This document shows, piece after piece, positions 32,967 through 44,700 of a DNA stretch of 64,000 nt. The notes beneath the pieces were generated by a model, which saw only the letters and a list, made by a program, of their open reading frames with translations, was not told the origin of the DNA and did no database searches. The translations under genes were made by a program, and so were the position numbers. The stretch is from Actinomycetes bacterium (GTDB lineage Bacteria > Actinomycetota > Actinomycetes > Actinomycetales > Dermatophilaceae): positions 1 through 64,000 of the forward strand of contig JAKOPT010000017.1 in assembly GCA_029778715.1 (NCBI GenBank), in the 5' to 3' direction. Each line of letters opens with the position of its first letter. Within the stretch, counting starts at the first letter, position 1.

Positions 32967-35369
32967 TCAGGACTCGCAAACGTCGATCACGAGCCCGACC
33001 ACCTGGGCCACCACCGACGGGGCCAATGGCCCACCGCCGGGATCGGTGAGGTAGAACGTGTCGAGAGTCTGGCCGGCATACGTCGCCACATGCGCGGACC
33101 GCACCGAAATGCCGGCGCCGGCGAAGGCGCGCCCGAGGTCGTACAGCAAACCCGGCCGATCCCCGGCCCGCACCTCCAGCACCGTCGCCTCGGGGCTCGC
33201 CCCGGGCACGATCATCGCGCGTGCCTGCCCCGGCGCCGAGGTCGGCGTGGACCCGCTCGGCAGCGCCACCCCGCCACTGCCACGCGCCAGCAGCCCGAGT
33301 GGCGTGGCGTCCCCGGCGCTGACCCGTTCGAGGGACCGCACGAGGTCGACGATGACCGGCGCGCCCCCGCGGGGGGCATCGACGTGCCACTCGTTGACCG
33401 CGACCCCGTCGAGGGTCCGCACGATCGCCGTCCTCACGATGAGCCCGGCGGCGGCCAACACTCCCGCGGTATCGGCGAACAGCCCCAGCCGGTCGGCGGC
33501 CAGCACGTCGAGGCGCCAACCGCTCCCCAGCGGTATGCCGTGGACGACGAACCGCCCGGACCGAACCGCCGCGAGGTCGGCCGGGTCGAGATTGCGGAGA
33601 CTGGCCGCGCCATGGTCGACCTCCGCTCCCTCGCTCGCAGCGGACTCGCCGGCATCCGCGCCCGAGAGCCGCTCGGTGACGCGGCCGCTCAACTGTGCAA
33701 CCAGCCGGGCTCGCCAATCGGTCCACGCCGCCGGCCCGGCCGCGACCGCATCCGCCTCGGTGAGCGCGCGCAGCATCTCGAACCGATCCGCGTCAGCACC
33801 GACCGCAGACACCACCGCGGCCACCGTCCCCGGGTCGGCGTGGTCGCGGCGGGTCGCCAGTTCGATGAGGGTGAGGTGTTCACGCACGAGCATGACGATC
33901 GTCTCGGCATCGGCTGCGTCGAAGCCCATCCGGGCCACCACACCCGCCGCGAGTTGCGCCCCCGACACCGAGTGATCCCGGGCCCCGCGCACCTTGCCGA
34001 TGTCGTGGAGCAAGGCCGCGACGAGGAGCAGGTCGGGGCGAGCGACGCGGCGGACCAGCCCCGCGGCATACGTCACCGTTTCGAGAAGGTGCCGGTCGAC
34101 GGTATGCCGGTGCACCGGGCTGCGTTGCGGGCGGGAGCGCACGCCGGCCCACTCCGGCAGCCAGGACTCCACGATCCCGGCGAGGTCGAGGTCCTCCCAG
34201 GTGGGCAGCAATCCCGGGCCGGCCGCGAGCAGGTCACCGAGCAGCTCCCGGGCTGGCGCCGGCCACGGCCGCGGCAGTGGCGGCACCGACGCCAGGTTGG
34301 CGAGCGTGCGCGCCGCGATGGGCAGCGCCGCCGATGCGGCCACGACGGCGACCCGCAGCGGCAGCAACGGATCGGTGAGCGCCGGCTCGCGACCCAACAC
34401 GACCTCTCCGTCGCTGGCGAACACCCCATGACCGAGGGGGGTCATCTGCGGCCGGCGCGGCCCGATCCGCAACACCCGGGCCCGTTGCGCCTGCCCGGCC
34501 CGGCGCACCGCGGCGTCGAGGGCGTGCGCGATCGTGCGCCCGGCCCGGGACACGTCGGTGAGGAGGTCGTCGGCGTCGTCATATCCGAGCAGGGAGGCCA
34601 CCGCGTCGTGGTCGTCGCGCAGCAACCGGTCCCGGCCCCGTCCGGTGACGACGTGGATCGCGTCGCGCACGTCGAGCAGCCGCGCGGCCGCCTCCTCGAC
34701 GGGGCCGTGCGGCCGGTCGACGAGCCACGACTGGACGAGCGCGGCCAACACCGTGACGTCCCGCAGGCCGCCGTGCGCCTCTTTGAGGTCCGGTTCGAGG
34801 GATTGGGCCAGGTCGCCCTGCCGGGTATGCCGCGCCGCCAGTGAGGTGACCACCTCGGGGAGGCGCCGCCGGGCCGCGCCGCGCCAGTCCTGGGCCACGG
34901 CGGTCCGCGCCTGGGTCACGACGTCGGCGTCGCCGGCCACCCAGGACAGGTCGAGCAGCCCGACGGCCGCGGCGAGGTCCGACTGGGCGACGCTGCGACA
35001 CTGGGCCACGGTGCGGACGCTGTGGTCCAGGCGCACCCCGGCATCCCAGACCGGGTACCAGAGCCGGTCGGCGAGGGCGGTGACCTCCCGGTCCGAGAGG
35101 GCTCGGCCGCTGTGGAGGAGGACGAGGTCGACGTCGCTGAGCGGCCCGGCCTCGCCGCGCCCCACGCTCCCGACCGCAGCGAGCGCGAGCCCGGTGCCGG
35201 AGGCCAGCCCCGCCGTCGCGTCGGTCCAGATCCCCGTCAACCAGGCGCGGGTGCGCGCATCGAGGTCGGTCCGCCGCCGCGCCCCCGCGCCCGGTTGGGC
35301 GAAGGTATGCGCATCGGCGTTGCCGCCACGCCACGCGGCGTGCTGGGCGCGGGCCTGCGCCGGCGTCAT
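32967..35369 (-). CDS. glnD: PII uridylyl/adenylyl-transferase and removing enzyme
   Basis: 800 residues from ATG 35369. The N-terminal nucleotidyltransferase shows GSVGRGEAGPLSDVDLVLLH near residues 67-85, the HD domain has HTVDRHLLETV and LLVAALLHDIGKVRG, and two C-terminal ACT domains end at ISVRSAHVATYAGQTLDTFYL. GlnD senses glutamine and modifies PII; in actinobacteria it adenylylates Tyr51. It lies 61 bases after glnB in an amtB-glnB-glnD operon, the standard nitrogen-control cluster. Confidence 0.97.
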   Translation of the reverse strand: MTPAQARAQHAAWRGGNADAHTFAQPGAGARRRTDLDARTRAWLTGIWTDATAGLASGTGLALAAVGSVGRGEAGPLSDVDLVLLHSGRALSDREVTALADRLWYPVWDAGVRLDHSVRTVAQCRSVAQSDLAAAVGLLDLSWVAGDADVVTQARTAVAQDWRGAARRRLPEVVTSLAARHTRQGDLAQSLEPDLKEAHGGLRDVTVLAALVQSWLVDRPHGPVEEAAARLLDVRDAIHVVTGRGRDRLLRDDHDAVASLLGYDDADDLLTDVSRAGRTIAHALDAAVRRAGQAQRARVLRIGPRRPQMTPLGHGVFASDGEVVLGREPALTDPLLPLRVAVVAASAALPIAARTLANLASVPPLPRPWPAPARELLGDLLAAGPGLLPTWEDLDLAGIVESWLPEWAGVRSRPQRSPVHRHTVDRHLLETVTYAAGLVRRVARPDLLLVAALLHDIGKVRGARDHSVSGAQLAAGVVARMGFDAADAETIVMLVREHLTLIELATRRDHADPGTVAAVVSAVGADADRFEMLRALTEADAVAAGPAAWTDWRARLVAQLSGRVTERLSGADAGESAASEGAEVDHGAASLRNLDPADLAAVRSGRFVVHGIPLGSGWRLDVLAADRLGLFADTAGVLAAAGLIVRTAIVRTLDGVAVNEWHVDAPRGGAPVIVDLVRSLERVSAGDATPLGLLARGSGGVALPSGSTPTSAPGQARAMIVPGASPEATVLEVRAGDRPGLLYDLGRAFAGAGISVRSAHVATYAGQTLDTFYLTDPGGGPLAPSVVAQVVGLVIDVCES

Positions 35370-35430
35370 CGGCGGGACCGACGCACGGAGGCGAGGCGCG
35401 GCGGGGCAAGTCGGGTCACGGCATACCCCA

Positions 35431-37172
<1,742 letters not shown>

Positions 37173-37195
37173 GGGAAGGACTGTGCGCCACCTGG

Positions 37196-37233
37196 GTTTC
37201 GCGGTGACGTGGCCTATGTTTCGGGGATGTTGC
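37196..37233 (-). promoter_or_regulatory. Candidate GlnR operator upstream of amtB
   Basis: The minus strand reads GCAAC-N6-GAAAC-N6-CACGT-N6-GAAAC. The GlnR consensus is gTnAC-N6-GAAAC repeated with N6; both GAAAC half-sites are exact and at the exact 17-base spacing (37218-37222 and 37196-37200), while the gTnAC half-sites match weakly. Confidence 0.5.
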
Positions 37234-37311
37234 GAGATGCCGTATGCCGTTGCCGTCTCGTTTCCTTACCCCTGAAGTCCCACATGTCGAGACGCAGTCG
37301 GGGCCCAGAGA

Positions 37312-37376
37312 CCGTCGAGTGAGGAGTTCTTGTCGCCTGGGAGGCTCCGAGGCGACAACAACTCCTCACTCGACGG
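37312..37376 (-). terminator. Long hairpin after ftsY
   Basis: Arms CCGTCGAGTGAGGAGTT-TTGTCGCC and its complement, about 24 pairs with one mismatch. It starts 30 bp past the ftsY stop. The arm sequence is the same as in the hairpin at 32833-32899. Confidence 0.85.
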
Positions 37377-37405
37377 GGATTGACTGGTCGCGGCGGCGGA
37401 GCGCG

Positions 37406-38605
37406 TCAGTCGACGATGGCGGCGACGAACGCCTCGGGGTCGAAGGGCGCCAGGTCGTCCGGACCCTCACCGAGACCGACCAGTTTGACCGGCACCCCGA
37501 GTTGACGTTGCACGGCGACGACGATGCCGCCCTTGGCGGTGCCGTCGAGTTTGGTCAGCACGATCCCGGTCACCCCCGCGACCTCACCGAACACCTCGGC
37601 CTGGCGCAGGCCGTTCTGGCCGGTCGTCGCGTCAAGGACCAGCAGCACCTCACCGATGGGGGTCGACTTCTCGACGACCCGCTTGATCTTGCCCAGCTCG
37701 TCCATGAGGCCGACCTTGTTGTGCAAGCGCCCGGCCGTGTCGAGCAGGACCACATCGGCCTCCATCTCGGTGCCGGCCTTGACCGCATCGAAGGCCACGG
37801 AAGCCGGGTCCGCCCCTTCTCGGTCGGACCTGATCGTCGGTACGCCCACCCGCTCGCCCCACGTCTGCAACTGGTCGGCGGCCGCGGCCCGGAAGGTGTC
37901 GGCCGCGCCGAGCACGACGTCCTTGTCCTCGGCGACGAGCACCCGAGCCAACTTGCCCACGGTCGTCGTCTTGCCGGTGCCGTTGACCCCGACGACGAGC
38001 ACGACCGCCGGGCGCCCCTCGACCCGCTGGGTGTCGATGCTGCGGTCCAGGCTCGGGTCGACCAGGGCGACCAATTCCTCCTTGAGCCAGCCGCGCACGG
38101 TGGCCTCGTCGGTGCCCCCCTCGACCTTGATCCGGGTCCGCAGCCGGTCGACGAGTTCGGTCGTCGCCTCCACGCCGAGGTCCGCGGCGAGCAGGGTGTC
38201 TTCGACTTCTTCCCACTCGGCCTCGTCGAGCCGACCGCGCGACAGCAGAGCGAGGAGCCCCTTGCCCAGGGCCGTGTTGGACCGCGCGAGCCGGGCCCGC
38301 AGCCGCTGCAGCCGACCGACCGGCGAACTCGGCCGCTCGACCACCGGGGCCTCGGGCACGAGCACCGGCTCGGCGACCACCTCATCGGCGACGTCGATCC
38401 CCGCCGGTGGCGCCAGCACGGCCACACCACCGCCACCGTCGTCGCTCGCGCCCCCCTCGTCACTCGCCGAGCGCCCCACCGGCGGGGCGCTCGGGCGCGG
38501 CAACTCCTTGTGCGCCCCACCTCGCCCCCGCACCAACGCGGCCACGACGCCGAGGACGACGAGCAGCCCGACGCCGATCGCGGCATACATCCACACACTG
38601 TTCAC
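37406..38605 (-). CDS. ftsY: SRP receptor FtsY
   Basis: 399 residues from the GTG at 38605, ten bases after GAGGA; a GTG at 38614 sits too close to that Shine-Dalgarno. One N-terminal membrane helix (MYAAIGVGLLVVLGVVAALV), a linker rich in Pro, Ser and Gly, then the NG domain: GVNGTGKTTTVGKLARVL, GAADTFRAAAADQL, DTAGRLHNKVGLMDEL and LTKLDGTAKGG. It receives SRP-ribosome complexes for insertion. Transcribed alone toward a hairpin shared with the vapBC/glnD junction. Confidence 0.98.
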   Translation of the reverse strand: MNSVWMYAAIGVGLLVVLGVVAALVRGRGGAHKELPRPSAPPVGRSASDEGGASDDGGGGVAVLAPPAGIDVADEVVAEPVLVPEAPVVERPSSPVGRLQRLRARLARSNTALGKGLLALLSRGRLDEAEWEEVEDTLLAADLGVEATTELVDRLRTRIKVEGGTDEATVRGWLKEELVALVDPSLDRSIDTQRVEGRPAVVLVVGVNGTGKTTTVGKLARVLVAEDKDVVLGAADTFRAAAADQLQTWGERVGVPTIRSDREGADPASVAFDAVKAGTEMEADVVLLDTAGRLHNKVGLMDELGKIKRVVEKSTPIGEVLLVLDATTGQNGLRQAEVFGEVAGVTGIVLTKLDGTAKGGIVVAVQRQLGVPVKLVGLGEGPDDLAPFDPEAFVAAIVD

Positions 38606-38629
38606 AGCAGTCACGTCCTCATTGTCCCA

Positions 38630-38687
38630 GGTATGCCGTCGGCGAACGCACCGAGCCGCGGGCACCTCGCCGCCGCGACGGCATACC
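38630..38687. repeat. Inverted pair of GTATGCCG octamers between ftsY and the M13 gene
   Basis: GGTATGCCGTC at 38630-38640 faces GACGGCATACC at 38677-38687: 11 perfect pairs with a 36-base loop. It lies 27 bp beyond the M13 peptidase stop and may end that transcript. Confidence 0.85.
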
Positions 38688-38713
38688 GGCCGCCGACGGC
38701 GACCGACCTCACC

Positions 38714-40693
38714 TCAGAAGATCCGGACCCGATCGGCCGGCGCCAACCACATGCCATCGCCCGCACTCGTCGCGAATGCCGCGTGGAACTCGTCGAGGTT
38801 GCGCGCGATGTTGCCCCGCTGGTCCATGGGGGCGTGCGGGTCGATCTGGAGCAGCCGCTTGGCCTCGGCCTCGCGGGCCTTGCCGCGCCACACCTGCGCC
38901 CAGCCGAGGAAGAATCGCTGGTCACCGGTGTAGCCGTCGAGGACCGGGGCGCTCTGCTCCCCCACCGAGAGCCGGTATGCCGCGTGCCCGATCGCGAGCC
39001 CGCACAGGTCGCCGATGTTCTCCCCGACGGTCAGCGCCCCGTTGATCTTGTGCCCGGGCGCATCGAGGGGTTCGAGGGTGTCGAACTGGGCGATGAGGGC
39101 CGCCGCGCGCTCCATGAACGCGGCCCGGTCGGCATCGGTCCACCAGTTGCGCAAGTTGCCCGCGCCGTCGTACTGCGAGCCCTGGTCGTCGAACCCGTGC
39201 CCGATCTCGTGACCGATGACCGCGCCGATCCCGCCGTAGTTGACCGCGTCGTCGGCGTCGACATCGAAGAACGGGGGCTGGAGGATTGCGGCGGGGAAGA
39301 CAATCTCATTGAGCCCGGGGTTGTAGTAGGCGTTGACCGTTTGGGGGGTCATGAACCACTCGTCCCGGTCCACGGGCCCGCCGAGTTTGGCCAACGCCCG
39401 ATCCACCTCGAAGGCGGTCGCGCGACGCACGTTGCCGACCAGGTCGTCGGGCCGAACCTCCAGAGCGGAATAGTCGCGCCACCGCGCGGGGTAACCCACC
39501 TTGGGGGTGAAGGCTTCGAGTTTGGCCAGCGACTGGGCGCGGGTGTCGGCGCCCATCCAGGGCACAGTGTCGAAGGCCTGCCGGAACGCCTCGACCAGGT
39601 GGGCAACGAGCACGTCCATGGCCGCCTTGGCGTGCGGCGGGAAGTGCCGCTCGACGTAGAGCTGGCCGACGGCCTCCCCGACGGCGCCCTCGACCAGAGC
39701 CACGGCTCGCTTCCAGCGCTCCCGGATCTGGGGCACGCCGGAGAGGGTGCGGCCGTAGAAGTCGAAGTTGGCCTCGACGAGATCCTGCGTGAGATAGGGG
39801 GCCCACTCGTGGACGACGTTCCACCGCAGCCAGTCTCGCCAGGTCTCGATCGGCTCGTCGGCGAGCGCCTGCGCCATCGCGGAGAGGTAGCTCGGCTGCC
39901 GGACAATGACCGCGTCGAAGGCGTCGACGGGCGCCCCCAGAGCGGCGAGATAGCCGGCCCAATCGACGCCGGGGGTGATGTCGGTCAGGCCGGCGGCGTC
40001 GAGGAGGGTGTAGGTCTTCACCGGGTCACGGTTGGTCACCTTGTCCCAGTGGGCGGCCGCGAGGCGGGTTTCGAGGGCGAAGATACGCTCGGCGGCGCCG
40101 GCCGGGTCGGGTTGCCCGGCCAATTCCAGCATGGTGGCGATGTGTTGCCGGTATGCCGCGCGCACACTCACGTGGGCGTCGTCCCGGTAGTAGGACTCAT
40201 CGGGCAGGCCGATGCCACCTTGCTCCAGATGGATGACGTAGCGGCTGGAGTCGCGGTCGTCGGTATTGACGTAGGGCTGTGCGAGGCCACCGACGCCGGC
40301 GCGCTCAAAGCGGCCGAGTAGGACCATGACGTCCTGTGGGGTCTGGACGGCCGCGGCGGCCTCCAAGTCAGCGGCGATCGGGGTCAGGCCGAGGGTTTCG
40401 ACGGTGTCGGTGTCCATGAAACTGGCATAGAGGCCACCGACCTGGGCCGCGACCGAGGAGGCTGCCCCCGCGGCGGTCGCGGTGCCGTCGCCGGTGGCAG
40501 CGGCGACCTCGGTGATGATGTCGCGCACCTGCTCTTCGGCCTGTTCACGCAGCGCGTCGAAAGTGCCGTAACGGCCCCGGTCGTCGGGGATGGGCGTCGT
40601 CGCGATCCAGCGGCCGTTGACGGCCCGGAACAAATCGTCCTGCGGACGCACCTGGGGGTCGAAGCCGGAGAAATCCAGACCCGAGGCGGTCAC
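38714..40693 (-). CDS. M13-family metallopeptidase (neprilysin/PepO type)
   Basis: 659 residues. The N-terminal M13 domain begins SGFDPQVRPQDDLFRAVNG; the catalytic domain has NAYYNPGLNEIVFPAAIL, the zinc motif HEIGHGFDDQGSQYD and the third-ligand motif VGENIGDLCGLAIGHAAY, and a C-terminal FFLGWAQVWRGK with DPHAP. No signal peptide is evident, so it may act in the cytoplasm on peptides. Its start overlaps the stop of the small membrane protein gene by 4 bp. Confidence 0.96.
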   Translation of the reverse strand: MTASGLDFSGFDPQVRPQDDLFRAVNGRWIATTPIPDDRGRYGTFDALREQAEEQVRDIITEVAAATGDGTATAAGAASSVAAQVGGLYASFMDTDTVETLGLTPIAADLEAAAAVQTPQDVMVLLGRFERAGVGGLAQPYVNTDDRDSSRYVIHLEQGGIGLPDESYYRDDAHVSVRAAYRQHIATMLELAGQPDPAGAAERIFALETRLAAAHWDKVTNRDPVKTYTLLDAAGLTDITPGVDWAGYLAALGAPVDAFDAVIVRQPSYLSAMAQALADEPIETWRDWLRWNVVHEWAPYLTQDLVEANFDFYGRTLSGVPQIRERWKRAVALVEGAVGEAVGQLYVERHFPPHAKAAMDVLVAHLVEAFRQAFDTVPWMGADTRAQSLAKLEAFTPKVGYPARWRDYSALEVRPDDLVGNVRRATAFEVDRALAKLGGPVDRDEWFMTPQTVNAYYNPGLNEIVFPAAILQPPFFDVDADDAVNYGGIGAVIGHEIGHGFDDQGSQYDGAGNLRNWWTDADRAAFMERAAALIAQFDTLEPLDAPGHKINGALTVGENIGDLCGLAIGHAAYRLSVGEQSAPVLDGYTGDQRFFLGWAQVWRGKAREAEAKRLLQIDPHAPMDQRGNIARNLDEFHAAFATSAGDGMWLAPADRVRIF

Positions 40694-40902
40694 TGGCTCG
40701 AACCCACCGCGTGCCGACGGGGCCGCACCGCTTCGGCCCGCTCCTTGGCCCCCTCGGCCCTGTCGCGGATGCTGCCGACCATGGCCTCACCACGAGCGGT
40801 CAACACGTCACGGCCCTCACGTCGGGCCGGCACCGCCACGAGCATGACCACCACCACGGCAATCCCGAGGCAGATCAGCATGGCAAGGATGAGCGCAGTC
40901 AT
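40690..40902 (-). CDS. Small single-span membrane protein
   Basis: 70 residues from ATG 40902. One hydrophobic helix at the N-terminus (about residues 2-25, TALILAMLICLGIAVVVVML) is followed by a basic amphipathic tail rich in Arg, Glu and Ala. Not a recognised family. Its ATGA overlap with the M13 peptidase gene suggests a linked role, perhaps anchoring. Confidence 0.7.
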   Translation of the reverse strand: MTALILAMLICLGIAVVVVMLVAVPARREGRDVLTARGEAMVGSIRDRAEGAKERAEAVRPRRHAVGSSQ

Positions 40903-40924
40903 ACATTCAGCCTGACTGAGCGGC

Positions 40925-40958
40925 GCGGCATACCCAAATCGACACCCCGGTATGCCGC
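40925..40958. repeat. Inverted pair of GTATGCCG octamers upstream of lepB
   Basis: GCGGCATACC at 40925-40934 faces GGTATGCCGC at 40949-40958, ten perfect pairs with a 14-base loop, between the divergent small membrane protein and lepB genes. Confidence 0.85.
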
Positions 40959-41012
40959 AAACGCGCGGCTTCGTCGGCGCCGCGGGACCGGCGGGCGTTA
41001 GGCTGCTCGACC

Positions 41013-41762
41013 GTGAGCGAGGATCAGCAGGCGGGCCACGAACGGCCGGCAGCCGAGGCGGGCGGGGCGTCGACGATGGCTTCCCCGGCGGCACCGAAAC
41101 GGCGGCGAATGCCGCTGGGGCTCGAAATCCTCATTGCCATTGTGGCGGTGGCGCTGGTCCAGGCGTTCCTCGTCAAACCGTTCGGGGTGCCGTCGCAATC
41201 GATGGAGACGACGCTGGGCATCGGCGACCGGATCGTCGTCAACCGGCTCCCGCACCAGGTGGCCCGCGGCGACATCGTGGTGTTCGGCCACGGCGACACG
41301 TGGGAGCAGACCCACCGACCGCCGGCCGCGGGGTTGACCGCCGTGATGCGCTTCCTCGGCGACCTCACGGGGATCGGGCCGAGCAACACCAACTACACGG
41401 TCAAGCGGGTCATCGGCTTGCCCGGGGAGACGGTGTCATGTTGCTCCACTGCCGGGCAGGTGCTCGTCGACGGCAAGCCGCTGACCGAGACCTACATCTT
41501 CGAGAATCTCCCCTTTGACGAGGGCGCGGGTGGGTGCGCGGCGGCGACCCCGGCGATGCGCTGCTTCGGCCCGATCAGGGTGCCCGAGGACAGTTATCTC
41601 GTCATGGGCGACCATCGCTCGCAGTCAGCGGACTCGGTCATTGCGTGTCGAGGCAGCACCGCGAGCGGTATCGGCTGCGCCAAGTTCGTCCATCGAGATC
41701 GGATCGTGGGGCCCGTGGTGTTCCGCCTCTGGCCGCTGACGGCGTTCGGCACGGTCACGTAG
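41013..41762 (+). CDS. lepB: Signal peptidase I
   Basis: 249 residues from a GTG. A polar N-terminus, one membrane helix (about residues 36-56), then the catalytic Ser63 in GVPSQSMETTL and Lys131 in YTVKRVIGLPGE. The substrate-binding box ends in VMGDHRSQSADS. It cleaves signal peptides outside the membrane. It contains an extra cysteine-bearing insert (EGAGGCAAATPAMRCFG; also CRGSTASGIGCAK) that may form disulfides. It converges on smc with 22 bases between the stops. Confidence 0.96.
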   Translation: MSEDQQAGHERPAAEAGGASTMASPAAPKRRRMPLGLEILIAIVAVALVQAFLVKPFGVPSQSMETTLGIGDRIVVNRLPHQVARGDIVVFGHGDTWEQTHRPPAAGLTAVMRFLGDLTGIGPSNTNYTVKRVIGLPGETVSCCSTAGQVLVDGKPLTETYIFENLPFDEGAGGCAAATPAMRCFGPIRVPEDSYLVMGDHRSQSADSVIACRGSTASGIGCAKFVHRDRIVGPVVFRLWPLTAFGTVT

Positions 41763-41784
41763 GCGAGGCGCGACCGATCGGCGC

Positions 41785-44700
41785 TCAGTCGCGCAGGCGC
41801 TGAGAGACGACGGTCGTGATGCCGTCGCCGCGCATGCTCACGCCATATAGTGCGTCGGCGATCTCCATCGTCTTCTTCTGGTGGGTGATGACGATGAGTT
41901 GGCTCGAATCGCGCAGTTCCTCGAACAAGGTGAGCAGCCGGCCCAGGTTCGTGTCGTCGAGGGCCGCCTCCACCTCGTCCATGACGTAGAAGGGGCTCGG
42001 GCGGGCCTTGAAGATGGCCACGAGCAGCGCCACCGCCACCAGCGAGCGCTCCCCGCCCGACAGCAGCGACAGCCGCTTGACCTTCTTGCCCGGCGGCCGC
42101 GCCTCGACCTCGATGCCCGTCGTCAACATGTCCGAGGGGTCGGTGAGCACCAACGCCCCCGCACCCCCCGGAAAGAGCCGCTCGAACACCGCCTCGAAAT
42201 GGACCGCGGTGTCCGCGAACGCCTCGGCGAAGACCCGCTCGACCCGCTCGTCGACCTCCTTGACGATCTCGAGGAGATCGCGTTTGGAGCGTTTGAGGTC
42301 GTCCAGTTGCTCGACGAGGAACTGGTGGCGCTCCTCCAGGGCCGCGAACTCCTCCAGGGCCAGCGGATTGACCCGACCCAGCGCGCTCAGCCCGCGCTCG
42401 GCCCGCCGCAACCGCTTCTCCTGCTCGGCGCGCACATAGGGCACGGGCTCGGGCGGCTCCCCCTCATGGTCCGCCCCGACGAGCACGGGAATGAGCTGAT
42501 GCGGCCCGTACTCCTCCATGAGCACCTCGGGTTCGACCCCGAGCGTCTCGATGGCCCGCGTCTGCAACTGCTCGATCTGGGCGACCTGGCGCGCTCGGGC
42601 TACCTCGTCGCGGTGCGCGGTGTCGGTGAGTTCGCGCAGTTCGTCCTGCTGCGCCCCCACCTCGCGGCGCACCTGCGCCAGGGCCGCCTCCCGCGCCACC
42701 CGGTCCGCCTCGGCCGCGTCCCGCTCGGTCGCCGCCAGCGCCAGCGCCTCCGCCATCCGGGCCGCCCCGTAGGCCGCCGCCGCCGCGACCGCCTCGGCAA
42801 TCTGCGCCTCCCGCCGCCGCCGCTCCTGACGGGCCCGCAGCCGCTCCCGCGCGGCCAACTCGTTGCGCGCCGCCCCCTCCAAGGACTCCGCCCGCCCCTT
42901 GACCGCCCGCGCGCGTTCCTCCTTGGTCCGCAGGGTCAACCGGACCTCGGTCTCGGCCGCGCGCGCCAACTTGGCCTCCCCCTCCCACCGGTCCCGCTCC
43001 GCCGTCGAGGGCTCCGCGGCTTCCTCCGAAACCGCACTCGCCTCCTCGAGGCGGGCCGCGAGGGTCACCAACTCCTCCCGGTCGGCCTGCAGGGTATGCC
43101 GCGCCTGCGCGATCGCTCGCGTCGTGCGTTCGGCCTCGGCGCGAGCCGAGCGGGATGTGGCCCCGAGCGTGCCGAGGGTTTCGGCGACCGCCGCCATCCG
43201 GGCATCGGACGCGTGCAGGGCCTCCAAGGCCGCCTCCACGCGGGCGCGAACCACCGTCGCTTCATCACGGGCCGCGACGAGTGCGAACCGGGCCCGCTCC
43301 GCCGCCGCGCTGGAGCGCTCGACGACCGCCCGCGTGTCGTCGGCGGCGGCCTGGACCTCGAGCAGGCTCGGTCCGGCGCTCGAGCCACCGCGCACGAAAC
43401 CCGGCCCGAACACATCTCCTTCCGCCGTCACCGCGGTGATCCCCTCGCCGCGAGCGACGAGGGCGAGCGCGTGCTCGGGCGTCGGGACGAGAGCGACCCT
43501 TTCGAGCAGTTGTTCCAGGGCGGGTCGCACGGTTGCCGGCGCCTGCACCACGTCGCGGGCCCACACCGCGTCGGCGTCCAGCGGTGGCCAGTCCCGCGGT
43601 GAGACCGGCCGGGCGCTCGCCCCGACGAGCAACGTTGCGTGCCCGGCGTCCTGCGTGCGCAACCGCTCCACCGCCGATGCCGCCCGCTCCGTGGACTCGA
43701 CCGCGACCGCCTCCGAGGCCCAGCCCAGGGCCGCCGACACTGCGTGTTCGTGCCCGCCGAGGACCGTGACCAGCGCGGAGACCGCACCGACGATGCCCTC
43801 GACGCCGCCGGCGCCCCCCTCCCCCGAGGCAGCCGCGGCGAGCAACGCCGCCGCGCCGTCCTTGCGCCGCAAACTCAGTTCGAGGGCCTCCAGGCGAGCC
43901 TTGGCCGCCGACCGGTCCCGGTCGGCCTCCCGCTCGCTCGCCTCCAGGTGCTCGATCCGCGCCTCGATCGCCCCCAACTCCGCCTCGGCCGCCTCATAGG
44001 TGCCATCGAGGCCGACTTCCCCCTCCTCGTCGTCGGCCACCGTCGACTCCAAGGCGGCGAACTCGACCTCGGCCGCCGCGGCCCGCTCCAGCGATGCGGC
44101 GACGATCCCTTCGAGGCGCCCGATCTCGGCCTCGCGGGTCTCGATCCGGCTGCGGCGGGCCGCCACCTGCCCCGCCAGTTTGGCCAGTCCCTCCCGGCGG
44201 TCCGCGACGGCCCGGGCGAGGGTGGCCAGCCGGGCCTGCTCCGCGGCATACGAACGCTCGGCAGCCTCGCGAGCGGTAACCGCCGCCGCCAACTCCGCTT
44301 CGATCGCGGCGACCTCGGCGCGCAACCCGGCCTCGGCCTCCCGGGCGGCGGCCGCCTGCGCCCGCAATTCGTCGGGGTCCCGACCCGAGGTCGTCTCGTC
44401 GCGGTCGTCGTCGGCGAGCAACCGCAACCGTTCCCGGGCGATGCCCCCGGTCGAGTCCAACCGGTCGCGGACCGACTGCACCCGCGCCCACCGGGCATGG
44501 GCCTGGGCGAGCAGCGGCGCGGCGAGCGCCGCCTCCTCCTCGAGCACGCTCAGGCGCGACCGCAACAGGGCCAATGCCTCCTCGACCGCGGCCCGGTGCT
44601 CGGCGAGCGCGGCCTCATCGGCCACCTCGGCCGCGAGCGTCGACGTCAACTGGACCAAATCGTCGGCGAGCAGGCGCAACCGGGCATCGCGGGCGTCGGC

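Noticed and set aside
37244-40321. 1025-codon plus-strand frame across ftsY and the M13 gene
   Set aside because: Antisense shadow; the translation is low-complexity and crosses a terminator.
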